This document shows positions 8,429-16,352 of a stretch of 52,340 nt of DNA, in pieces. Below the pieces are notes generated by a model that did not search any database, was not told the DNA's origin, and saw nothing but the letters and a program-made list of their open reading frames with translations. Both the position numbers and the translations under genes were made by a program. The stretch's first letter is position 1, and every line of letters starts with the position of its first letter. The DNA lies in the NCBI GenBank assembly GCA_022424905.1, contig JAKMGP010000346.1, forward strand, positions 1-52,340, given 5' to 3'. The stretch comes from Akkermansiaceae bacterium (GTDB lineage: Bacteria; Verrucomicrobiota; Verrucomicrobiia; Verrucomicrobiales; Akkermansiaceae).

Positions 8429-10741
8429 TCACCCTCCCCTTCGCTTCTGGAAAGGAACGCTCTCGATGATTGTAATGACTAAATCTTTAAGTGTCCCATC
8501 TCCCTCGTTGAGCTGTCTCACCAACGCATCGATTGTCACTGCATCAAAATATTTTGGCCCTCGCCCGATTGCGTAAGTTAGAATTTTCTCGCTGAGACAG
8601 CGATAGAAGTCATCCCGCCGCTCATCGGCCAGCACGCTTTTAAGTGCCGCAATATCACTAAACTTTTCGCCGGTGATCAACACACCCGACGAATCAATCG
8701 GCTGACCCGATTCTTGACTTCGGAATTGCCCGATCGCATTGAAGTTTTCGAGGCCCAGACCAATAGGATCCATGCGCTTATGACAGCTTGCACAAAGCGG
8801 TTTTTTTCGATGGACCTCCATCATTTGGCGCATAGTAAGCGGCTTATTATTATGCTCTGAAACTTCTTCTAATTCCGGCACATCGGGTGGCGCTGGGGGT
8901 GCCGGAGTTCCTAAAAGATTATCTAGAACAAAGAGTCCGCGCTTAACTGGAGAGGTACGAGTCGGATTAGAGGTCACAAGAAGGAAGGTGCCCTGCCCTA
9001 GAATGCCACCGCGCTGAGGGTGTTCGTGTAAATCAACAAGTCGGTGCTCTGAACCAAGCACCCCCGGTATACCATAAAATCCCGCAAGTCTTTCGTTCAA
9101 GAAGCTGTAACGCGCAGAGATCAATTCTTTGAGAGGCCGATTCTTTTTAAGAATGAACTCAAAAAAGAGCTCTGATTCCTCCTTCATATCACTGCGCAGT
9201 CGACCGTTAAAAATCCGATCCGCCTCACGCTGATCCTTCGTTCCAATCACCCGGTTCGCGTCAATTGCGATATTTTCGACATCCCTCGCCTGCAACCATT
9301 GCCCTACAAAATTATTCACGAAACGACGAGATTTTGAACTTGCGATCATCCGATCAATTTGGGCCCCTAAGTTCTTGCGAAGTTGGTTTTTGAAAGCGAG
9401 ACTCAGCAACTCGTCATCAGGAACTGAACTCCAGAGAAAGAATGAAAGCCGTGCCGCCAGAGCATACTCATCTAACATCACCGTCTTTCCGCTATTATTA
9501 GGTTCAGGTTGAATCTCAGCACGAAACAGAAAGCGGGGCGAAGCCAACACAGCCGTCATCGCATGCTTGATGCCATCTTCAAAACTACGGCCAGGTGATT
9601 GATCCACGTCCATCGCCATTTTAACAAGCCGGGCCACGGTCCCTCGATCGAGAGGGCGCCGGAAAGCTCGGCTCACAAAACTCCGCATGATTTTACGGGC
9701 ATACAATTCCCGCTCACGAATCTCTTCGGGAGCCGGCCCATCGACCATGATCATACTGTATCCTTTCGGATATTCTTTATAACTCCCATTAAGTGGCCCC
9801 CGAATCGAGACCTGTTTTAGCACAGCGGATTGTCCGCCCTGCCCTGCACCAGGAGGATTTTTCGGCCTCAGCCTTACTTCTATGGTGTTGCTCCCTTTCA
9901 TCAGGTCCGCTTGTCCGCCAATCTTTATCGTATCACGTTGGTCCCAGCCCACAGTCCGCTCTGCAATTTTTTTACCATTCATCCAGAGTTCGAGTCGGGC
10001 ACTCTGATCGGTAGCCGCGATTGAACCACGAATCGCATAATCAAGAGTGACCTGATAAACGCCCTTCACCGGAGCATCACCTTTTAAAAAGACTTTACGT
10101 TCCTCCTTAAATTCCAACCAGTCTGCCTGGTGGCTGTCATCTCCATCTTCCCGAAACCGACTCCCTTCAAAAAACCGGACTGGAGTCTGCATGACTGTCC
10201 CCTTGGGAAGGGCTTTTTCAGCAACTGTTGAAGCAGCTTCCAAATACTTTTCCATGTGAAGCGGCGAAATCGACAAAACATCCCCAATGGTATCAAATCC
10301 ATATCCCGTATCGTCTGCCGGGAAATTTTCCCAAGTTGCATACTCCACACCGAGTAGATCCTTGATGGAGTAGTAATATTCAACCCGATTTAACCGACGA
10401 ATCGTTACCCGCCCTGGATCCGGATGATTAGGGTCTAGTTTAAATACTCGCTTTTCGATCCATCTCATAAGCTGCTGCTTTTCAGCGAGATCAGGTTGGT
10501 CCTTTTTAGGCGGGGGCATAATCTGAGAGCGCACATTCCGCCAAACTGCTAGCCAGTGATCGACGTCATCAAGATGTCCCGAAAGGTCATCATATTCGTC
10601 CATCGAAAAATCTCCTTTCGAGGCACCATCCCCGTGGCAGTCGAAGCAATAGTCCTCTAAGATCGGCTTGATCTCCTTCTCAAATGTCACTTCCCCAGCA
10701 GCCAAGATCGGGGCAAGAAGAATGAATAAAAAATGCCTCAT
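8429..10741 (-). CDS. Second exported DUF1592-family protein with two CXXCH motifs, close paralogue
   Basis: This 770-residue protein has a short signal peptide (about 1-16) and the same domain order as the gene at 4630: CFDCH (32-36), DUF1587 (VTIRRLNRVEYYY), a beta-rich insert, DUF1595, DUF1592 (LAARLSFFLWSSVPDDE), DUF1588 with CASCH (650-654), and DUF1585 ending in IIESVPFQKRR. The two proteins are near-identical in several blocks (RTSPVKRGLFVLDN, GTPAPPAPPDVP), so they are duplicates, but the central insert has diverged strongly. That suggests different ligands on a common redox core. The gene points against the DUF1552 gene and has no DUF1552 gene of its own downstream. The 138 bp up to tdh is a divergent promoter region. 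Confidence 0.93.
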   Translation of the reverse strand: MRHFLFILLAPILAAGEVTFEKEIKPILEDYCFDCHGDGASKGDFSMDEYDDLSGHLDDVDHWLAVWRNVRSQIMPPPKKDQPDLAEKQQLMRWIEKRVFKLDPNHPDPGRVTIRRLNRVEYYYSIKDLLGVEYATWENFPADDTGYGFDTIGDVLSISPLHMEKYLEAASTVAEKALPKGTVMQTPVRFFEGSRFREDGDDSHQADWLEFKEERKVFLKGDAPVKGVYQVTLDYAIRGSIAATDQSARLELWMNGKKIAERTVGWDQRDTIKIGGQADLMKGSNTIEVRLRPKNPPGAGQGGQSAVLKQVSIRGPLNGSYKEYPKGYSMIMVDGPAPEEIRERELYARKIMRSFVSRAFRRPLDRGTVARLVKMAMDVDQSPGRSFEDGIKHAMTAVLASPRFLFRAEIQPEPNNSGKTVMLDEYALAARLSFFLWSSVPDDELLSLAFKNQLRKNLGAQIDRMIASSKSRRFVNNFVGQWLQARDVENIAIDANRVIGTKDQREADRIFNGRLRSDMKEESELFFEFILKKNRPLKELISARYSFLNERLAGFYGIPGVLGSEHRLVDLHEHPQRGGILGQGTFLLVTSNPTRTSPVKRGLFVLDNLLGTPAPPAPPDVPELEEVSEHNNKPLTMRQMMEVHRKKPLCASCHKRMDPIGLGLENFNAIGQFRSQESGQPIDSSGVLITGEKFSDIAALKSVLADERRDDFYRCLSEKILTYAIGRGPKYFDAVTIDALVRQLNEGDGTLKDLVITIIESVPFQKRRGG

Positions 10742-10879
10742 TGTTTTATACGATACGTGTCAAAAAAGTGTTTTCTAATTCGTAATCCTAGAAAACTTTC
10801 GGTATCGTTCTTGTGCGAAATATTTCATTTTCCTCACTACCGCTTATGGGATATTCGGATCCACCTACATTCACATTAG

Positions 10880-11914
10880 ATGAAGGCTCTCGTTAAATCA
10901 GAAGCGGCCCCCGGCCTCACGCTCACCGAAATCCCACAACCCGCTCCCGGGCCACGCGAAGTCTTAATTCAAATAGATCGCACCGGGATTTGCGGCACCG
11001 ACCTTCATATCTATAATTGGGACTCGTGGGCCCAGAAAACAATTCCGGTCCCTCTTGTGATCGGACATGAATTTGTAGGTCGTATTGTGGAAATCGGCGG
11101 TAATGTCGACTTTCTTAAAGTCGGAGATCTTGTCTCGGGTGAGGGTCATTTAATCTGCGGTCGTTGCCGCAATTGCCTTGCCGGACGCCGCCACTATTGC
11201 AAAGACACTCTAGGTGTTGGGGTCAACTCGCCGGGAGCTTTTGCTGAATTCATGGTCCTACCTGCAACCAACGTCTGGAAACTCGCGCCTGAGGTATCGA
11301 AGGACAGCGCGGCAATTTTCGATCCTTTTGGTAACGCTGCACATACGGCTCTAACCTTCCCCCTTCTTGGGGAAGATGTTCTCATCACAGGTGCGGGCCC
11401 GATTGGCTGCATGGCAGCCGGGATTGCTAGACACGCCGGCGCGCGACACGTCGTTGTAACCGATTTAAACCCTAAACGCCTCGCCCTCGCCAAAAAACTT
11501 GGTGCCACCCGCACTGTCAACGTCACCAACGAAAAACTCTCCGAAGTTCAAAAAGATCTCCAGATGACAGAAGGCTTCGATGTTGGACTCGAAATGTCCG
11601 GTAACAAAGAGGCTTTCAATGACCTGATCGCCAATATGCGTCATAGTGGTCAAATCGCTCTACTCGGAATTCCTGAGCAGGGCATTAGTATTGACTGGAA
11701 CCAGGTCATATTCAATTCGCTGACTATTCAGGGGATTTACGGACGCAAAATGTATGATACCTGGTATCAGATGACTTCAATGATCCAATCAGGACTCGAA
11801 ATCGAATCAGTGATTACGCATCGCTTCGAATACACCGAATTCGAAAAAGGATTTGCCGCCATGAACGAGGGCTCCTGCGGTAAGATTCTTCTACATTGGG
11901 CCGATCTCGGCTAA
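10880..11914 (+). CDS. tdh: L-threonine 3-dehydrogenase
   Basis: This zinc-dependent medium-chain dehydrogenase oxidises L-threonine to 2-amino-3-ketobutyrate with NAD+. At 344 residues it is close in length to E. coli Tdh, and the ligands fall at the same positions: catalytic C38, H63 and E64 ([12 protein letters not shown]), and structural-zinc cysteines C93, C96, C99 and C107. The Rossmann segment ([21 protein letters not shown]) is followed by [10 protein letters not shown]. The KBL gene starts 21 bp downstream, as in the E. coli kbl-tdh pair but in reverse order. This pairing separates it from other zinc alcohol dehydrogenases. Confidence 0.96.
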   Translation: MKALVKSEAAPGLTLTEIPQPAPGPREVLIQIDRTGICGTDLHIYNWDSWAQKTIPVPLVIGHEFVGRIVEIGGNVDFLKVGDLVSGEGHLICGRCRNCLAGRRHYCKDTLGVGVNSPGAFAEFMVLPATNVWKLAPEVSKDSAAIFDPFGNAAHTALTFPLLGEDVLITGAGPIGCMAAGIARHAGARHVVVTDLNPKRLALAKKLGATRTVNVTNEKLSEVQKDLQMTEGFDVGLEMSGNKEAFNDLIANMRHSGQIALLGIPEQGISIDWNQVIFNSLTIQGIYGRKMYDTWYQMTSMIQSGLEIESVITHRFEYTEFEKGFAAMNEGSCGKILLHWADLG

Positions 11915-11935
11915 CTCAAATACCATTTTTCACCC

Positions 11936-13135
11936 ATGTTTACTTCGCAGTTTCAAAATCAGCTTTCCGAAACGCTTGAGGAGATCAAATCGGCTGGTCT
12001 CTACAAATCTGAGCGCAAAATTTCATCTGCTCAAGATGCGGAAGTCACGCTTGAGGATGGTCGCCGCGTTATTAACATGTGTGCCAACAACTACCTTGGT
12101 CTCTCCAACCACCCCGAAGTTCGTGAAGCTGCTCGTTCGGCAATCTCAGATCACGGCTTTGGCCTCGCTTCAGTTCGTTTTATTTGTGGAACGCAAACCC
12201 TGCACCGCCAGCTTGAAGAAAGGCTCAGCGAATACCTCGGCACCGAGGAGACCATTCTTTACCCCTCGTGTTTCGACGCAAACGGCGGGCTCTTTGAAAC
12301 CATTCTGACTGCGGAGGACGCCGTAATTTCCGACTCACTCAATCATGCGTCAATCATTGATGGAGTTCGTCTCTGCAAAGCAAAACGCTACCGCTATGCC
12401 AACAATGACCTTGTTGATCTTGAAAAGCAGCTTCAGGAAGCTGATGTGAAAGGAGCGCGTCATAAGCTCATCACCACAGACGGGTCCTTCTCAATGGATG
12501 GTGTCATTGCCGATTTGGCCGGGATCCACGCTCTAGCCGACAGATACAACGCTCTCGTCCACTTTGACGACTGCCACTCGACCGGGTTTCTTGGAGCTAC
12601 CGGCCGTGGAACTCATGAACATTGCGGACTCATGGGGAAGATCGACCTGACCACTGGCACACTAGGAAAGGCTCTTGGGGGGGCATCAGGCGGATACACC
12701 TCAGGCAAAAAAGAGATTATCAACCTCCTCCGCCAGCGATCTCGACCCTACCTCTTTTCTAACAGTATCGCTCCTCCGATCGTTGCCGCTTCTCTCAAAG
12801 TTCTTGAGCTCCTTACCGAGTCCACCGAACTCGCTGACCGCGTCAAAGGCAATACGAAATACTTCCGCGACAACCTCGCTTCGACAGGCTTTGATATCTT
12901 AGGGAAAGAGCATCCGATTTCTCCGGTCCTCCTTGGTGATGCCGACCTGTCTCAACAATTTTCCGCAAAACTCCTAGATAAAAACATCTACGCTATCGGC
13001 TTCTTTTTTCCAGTAGTTCCGCAAAAGAAAGCCCGAATCCGGACCCAAATCTCGGCAGCCCATACCACGGAGCATCTTGATCAGGCTCTAGAAGCCTTTA
13101 TTGCAGTGGGGCGTGACCTCGGAGTGTGCCCATAA
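11936..13135 (+). CDS. kbl: Glycine C-acetyltransferase (2-amino-3-ketobutyrate CoA ligase)
   Basis: This PLP enzyme of the alpha-oxoamine synthase family cleaves the Tdh product with CoA into glycine and acetyl-CoA. At 399 residues it has the family length. The PLP lysine is K245 in [24 protein letters not shown] supplies the Asp/His that contact the cofactor, and [10 protein letters not shown] is the N-terminal signature. The related enzymes BioF, HemA and SPT share the fold, but the adjacent tdh gene and the [12 protein letters not shown] context fit KBL best. With tdh it forms a two-gene threonine-to-glycine operon, which can feed one-carbon metabolism or carbon catabolism. A bidirectional terminator follows. 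Confidence 0.95.
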   Translation: MFTSQFQNQLSETLEEIKSAGLYKSERKISSAQDAEVTLEDGRRVINMCANNYLGLSNHPEVREAARSAISDHGFGLASVRFICGTQTLHRQLEERLSEYLGTEETILYPSCFDANGGLFETILTAEDAVISDSLNHASIIDGVRLCKAKRYRYANNDLVDLEKQLQEADVKGARHKLITTDGSFSMDGVIADLAGIHALADRYNALVHFDDCHSTGFLGATGRGTHEHCGLMGKIDLTTGTLGKALGGASGGYTSGKKEIINLLRQRSRPYLFSNSIAPPIVAASLKVLELLTESTELADRVKGNTKYFRDNLASTGFDILGKEHPISPVLLGDADLSQQFSAKLLDKNIYAIGFFFPVVPQKKARIRTQISAAHTTEHLDQALEAFIAVGRDLGVCP

Positions 13136-13147
13136 AAGCGCCCCTAC

Positions 13148-13192
13148 AAAAAACCCGTGAGGAACTCAGCGGTTCGACACGGGGTTTCTTTT
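13148..13192. terminator. Bidirectional intrinsic terminator between kbl and the LamG/TSP3 gene
   Basis: The hairpin pairs AAACCCGTG (13151-13159) with CACGGGGTTT (13178-13187, one bulged G), with a further inner GAAC/GTTC pairing. On the minus strand the stem is followed by TTTTTT; on the plus strand by CTTTT. It lies between two convergent stops, so it can serve both genes. Confidence 0.75.
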
Positions 13193-13207
13193 CAGAGTCG
13201 CCAAAAG

Positions 13208-16132
13208 CTACTCATCATCAAGGTTACGAATCCGGTAAAATTTCTTGGCCGCAGCCGGAGGAAAAATTGGTGCGGTTACGGTCGTCTCATTTGCCCCTCC
13301 AGCACCCACAAAATCATTAAGTTCAAGCCATGGATCTAAGAGACCATCTGATTCTTCAAGCGCGTAAGTTGTTCCTGCTATAGTTCCTCCCACCACAAAG
13401 GAAAGTTGATTACCGATACGAGAAAAAGACAAGATTTCGAGATCTCCTCCACCCAGTCCGGGAACCGGTGAAATTGTCCCGTCTGCAAGCCCTTTAATCA
13501 GCTGTGGCCCCATTGAAACTTCCCACACTCCAACATCATTAATTTGACCCAAAAAGTGGTTGCCTGTTGCATCAAACACACCAGCTCCCCCGATATTGAA
13601 AAAGAAATCAGAGGCATTCAGCGGAGTTGCTGCATTCCCAGTTGCCACGGCTTCACCATTGATGAAGATCGTTCTACCAGTCGAGTCTCCCACAAAAGCG
13701 ATATGGACCCACTCTTCGGAAGGTGAAAGCGGAGCATTAAGCGCGCCGCCAGGATTAGACCATAGGTGAACATTTGAAGGAGCGCTAAAGCCGAATTCAA
13801 GAATATCATTTTGACCAAACAACCCAGAACGGTTCGCCTGATCAAATGGAAAACGAATCCAACCTGCCATCGTAAATTCGCCAATGTTATCTAAAGTCAT
13901 TGATGTCGTAACGGCATCATCGATTCCATCCAGATCGATAGCAAAGTCACCAGGAATTCCAGAGTGCCCCTCGACATATGTCGCATTGCCAAGAACAGTG
14001 CCATTGTTACCGTTTGGCGACAGATCGGCCGTGACTGTCTCTCCTTGATCGTCAAATGACCAAAAACCAAGAGGAGTCGGAAATTGCGGTTTGCTAGACG
14101 GGTCGGATGGATCAGTATTCCCTGCCAATTCCTGTTCATCAAAGTATCCATCCGAATCAGTATCGTGGGCGTTGGGATTTGAACCGGTCGCTCCTGCACC
14201 TACGAAATTCCCGTCATTCGTTTCTACCCCATCGAGTAACGTGTCATCATCTGAATCCGGATCAAGAGGGTTCGTTCCAGTCTGAGTCGCACTTACCCAA
14301 ATCCCAGTGTTGTCTTCATAACCGTCAAGAATGCCATCTTCGTCGGAATCATCATTTTGGGGGTCAGTTCCCCGCTGGAATTCAGCCAGATTACCAGAGT
14401 TATCAGAGTCAGGATCACCAGCAGCTCCGTTGTTCGCATCTGTAGTTCCATCATCGTTGGGATTAAGGCCGTTACTGACTTCATATCCATCGTTAAGACC
14501 ATCATCGTCCGTATCTGATTTAAGAGGATTTGAACCTGATTGATCCTCATCGACAAAGATAGCGCTATTGTCTTCTGCTCCATCAAGAAGACCGTCGTTG
14601 TCAGTATCATTTTTAATAGGGCTTGTTCCAGTGTTTGTCAGGTCTACGAAGACTCCGGTATCAGTCTCGACTTCATCTCCATAGCCATCGCCATCTGAAT
14701 CAGCCAGAAGCGGGCTTGTCCCAGCTGTTTGCTCCTCAAGGTTGGATAGTCCATCGCCATCGGGGTCCCCTTCTGCCCCATCGTCGCCTTGGTCACTCTC
14801 AGGATCAAAGCCAAAGGCCTTTTCCCAACCATTCAGGAGACCATCACCATCATCGTCCTCGCGCGCCCCCGCGCCCTCGCTCGTGATCGCGACTTCAGCA
14901 AGACCAGTGCGAAACCCACCGTGATTTGCGGTTAGATGAAGTCCAATATACCGAGCACCCGAAGCTCCCGAGATATCAAAAACCTCTCCAGGATCACCGA
15001 ATTGAATTCCCTGAGCAAGACTGTTTCCAGTGCTAAGCTGAGTCCAACCACCACCTCCAAAGCTGTAGGGTGTGACTGCCCCACTTTGAACTGGGATTGT
15101 TTCAGCAGGCAGAGTGGCGTAGTAAATATCGAAACTGCTCGTTCCTCGATCGAGAGCATTGGTCTCTTGGACATTCCAGAGATACATTTGGTCGAGTCCA
15201 ATCGTGGGGGCTCCTAAATCAATAATAGCCCACGTATTGTCGGCCGAGTTATCGGCGGAGAAGCCCTGCCAGTCATCAGCCCAAGCAGTGCTACTAATTG
15301 TCCAGGTGGAAGGATCTTCAGGATCAACCTTTGCCATACCACTACCGTCAGCAATTTTCAAAACCGAGCCGTTCGCATCAAAGCTATCTCCTTGATGGAA
15401 AGCAAAGACTTCTGCGATTGGAACAACCTTCCCCTCACCAGGTTCGACAGGTGGATCCGGAGGCCCAATCTCGCCGGGCGTGATAGCGTCCGGATCTGCA
15501 ACATCACTAAAAGCGACCTCAGCAAACCCAGTTCTAAAACCCCCGTGATTACTTGTTAACTTAAGCCCAATGTAGCGAGCCCCGGCAGCATCCGAAATAT
15601 CATAAGCTTGTCCAGCGTCACCATTTTGAATTCCCATTTCTAGCTCAGCGTCTCCAATTGAAGTCCATCCCCCACTGGTGAAACTGTAGGGTGTCACGGT
15701 GCCTCCTGTGACGGGTGGCGAAAGTGCCGGATTCGTGGCATGAAACACTTCGAAATCCTTCACTCCTCGATCGAGAGCATTGCCCTCTTGGACATTCCAC
15801 AAATACATCGTGCTCAAACCTGCAACAGGAGCTCCTAGATCAATCACCACCCAAGTGTTATCCCCAGTATTATCCGCGGAAAAACCCTGCCAATCATCAG
15901 CCCAGGCAGTGCTCGCAACTGTCCAAGTAGATGGATCATCGGGATCAATCATATCCATCCCGCTGCCATCAATCACCTTGAGAATGGACCCATTACCATC
16001 GAGACTGTCCCCCTGATGAAAAGCTTCAACCCCAGCAATGGGAATTTCGCCAGCGCCGCCAATTGCGCTAAGGGCCAAAACTATCAAGGAAGATCTTAAG
16101 AAATAAGACAAAGATTTTTTGAGGATATTCAT
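13208..16132 (-). CDS. Large secreted surface protein: tandem discoidin-like domains, TSP3-type repeats, LamG
   Basis: The frame is open to 16228, but the ATG at 16132 begins a clear signal peptide (residues 1-28), giving 974 residues. Visible parts are: two copies of a beta-rich domain of about 180 residues (about 30-210 and 237-419; shared AFHQGDS, STAWADDWQGFSADN, LWNVQE, NHGGFRTG) resembling F5/8-type C carbohydrate- or cell-surface-binding modules; a run of Asp-rich thrombospondin type-3/calcium repeats (about 425-680, DSDGDGYGDE type); a LamG/concanavalin-like lectin domain (about 690-880); and a C-terminal beta domain ending FYRIRNLDDE, a common tail in secreted verrucomicrobial proteins. 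It is probably extracellular, calcium-stiffened and adhesive or glycan-binding. No catalytic domain is seen. Confidence 0.88.
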   Translation of the reverse strand: MNILKKSLSYFLRSSLIVLALSAIGGAGEIPIAGVEAFHQGDSLDGNGSILKVIDGSGMDMIDPDDPSTWTVASTAWADDWQGFSADNTGDNTWVVIDLGAPVAGLSTMYLWNVQEGNALDRGVKDFEVFHATNPALSPPVTGGTVTPYSFTSGGWTSIGDAELEMGIQNGDAGQAYDISDAAGARYIGLKLTSNHGGFRTGFAEVAFSDVADPDAITPGEIGPPDPPVEPGEGKVVPIAEVFAFHQGDSFDANGSVLKIADGSGMAKVDPEDPSTWTISSTAWADDWQGFSADNSADNTWAIIDLGAPTIGLDQMYLWNVQETNALDRGTSSFDIYYATLPAETIPVQSGAVTPYSFGGGGWTQLSTGNSLAQGIQFGDPGEVFDISGASGARYIGLHLTANHGGFRTGLAEVAITSEGAGAREDDDGDGLLNGWEKAFGFDPESDQGDDGAEGDPDGDGLSNLEEQTAGTSPLLADSDGDGYGDEVETDTGVFVDLTNTGTSPIKNDTDNDGLLDGAEDNSAIFVDEDQSGSNPLKSDTDDDGLNDGYEVSNGLNPNDDGTTDANNGAAGDPDSDNSGNLAEFQRGTDPQNDDSDEDGILDGYEDNTGIWVSATQTGTNPLDPDSDDDTLLDGVETNDGNFVGAGATGSNPNAHDTDSDGYFDEQELAGNTDPSDPSSKPQFPTPLGFWSFDDQGETVTADLSPNGNNGTVLGNATYVEGHSGIPGDFAIDLDGIDDAVTTSMTLDNIGEFTMAGWIRFPFDQANRSGLFGQNDILEFGFSAPSNVHLWSNPGGALNAPLSPSEEWVHIAFVGDSTGRTIFINGEAVATGNAATPLNASDFFFNIGGAGVFDATGNHFLGQINDVGVWEVSMGPQLIKGLADGTISPVPGLGGGDLEILSFSRIGNQLSFVVGGTIAGTTYALEESDGLLDPWLELNDFVGAGGANETTVTAPIFPPAAAKKFYRIRNLDDE
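14876..16045 (-). repeat. Tandem protein-domain duplication inside the surface protein gene
   Basis: Codons 30-210 and 237-419 encode two copies of the same domain, separated by a linker of about 26 residues rich in Pro, Gly and acidic residues. Matching blocks recur in order and at even spacing: AFHQGDS, DPSTWT, STAWADDWQGFSADN, DNTW, IDLGAP, MYLWNVQE, NALDRG, VTPYSF, GARYIGL, NHGGFRTG. The copies differ at many positions between these blocks, so the duplication is not recent. Confidence 0.9.
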
Positions 16133-16352
16133 AACACAATTAGGGGTTCTGACGGAACTTATTCGCCATCCAGGATGCTCGGGACCTTGCCAAAAAAAAC
16201 CACAAGAGAGCAAGTCCATTTCTAACAAATCTCATTACCATTGCCGGTTCTAAAAATTATCTTTAGAATATCAATATTGCTAATCGATCCATACTGATCG
16301 GATGGATGATGGCAAAAAAACCTGCCCAGGATATTACGGAAAAGAGCAGCGT

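Noticed and set aside
14100..14880. Repeated GAT/TCA-rich DNA that could look like a satellite or CRISPR-like array
   Set aside because: The periodicity comes from Asp-rich TSP3-type codons; spacing is uneven and there are no identical repeats with unique spacers.
16305..16345. Possible terminator downstream of the third DUF1592 gene (CCTGGGCAGG plus T7)
   Set aside because: The stem can be only 3-4 bp with almost no loop; too weak to call.
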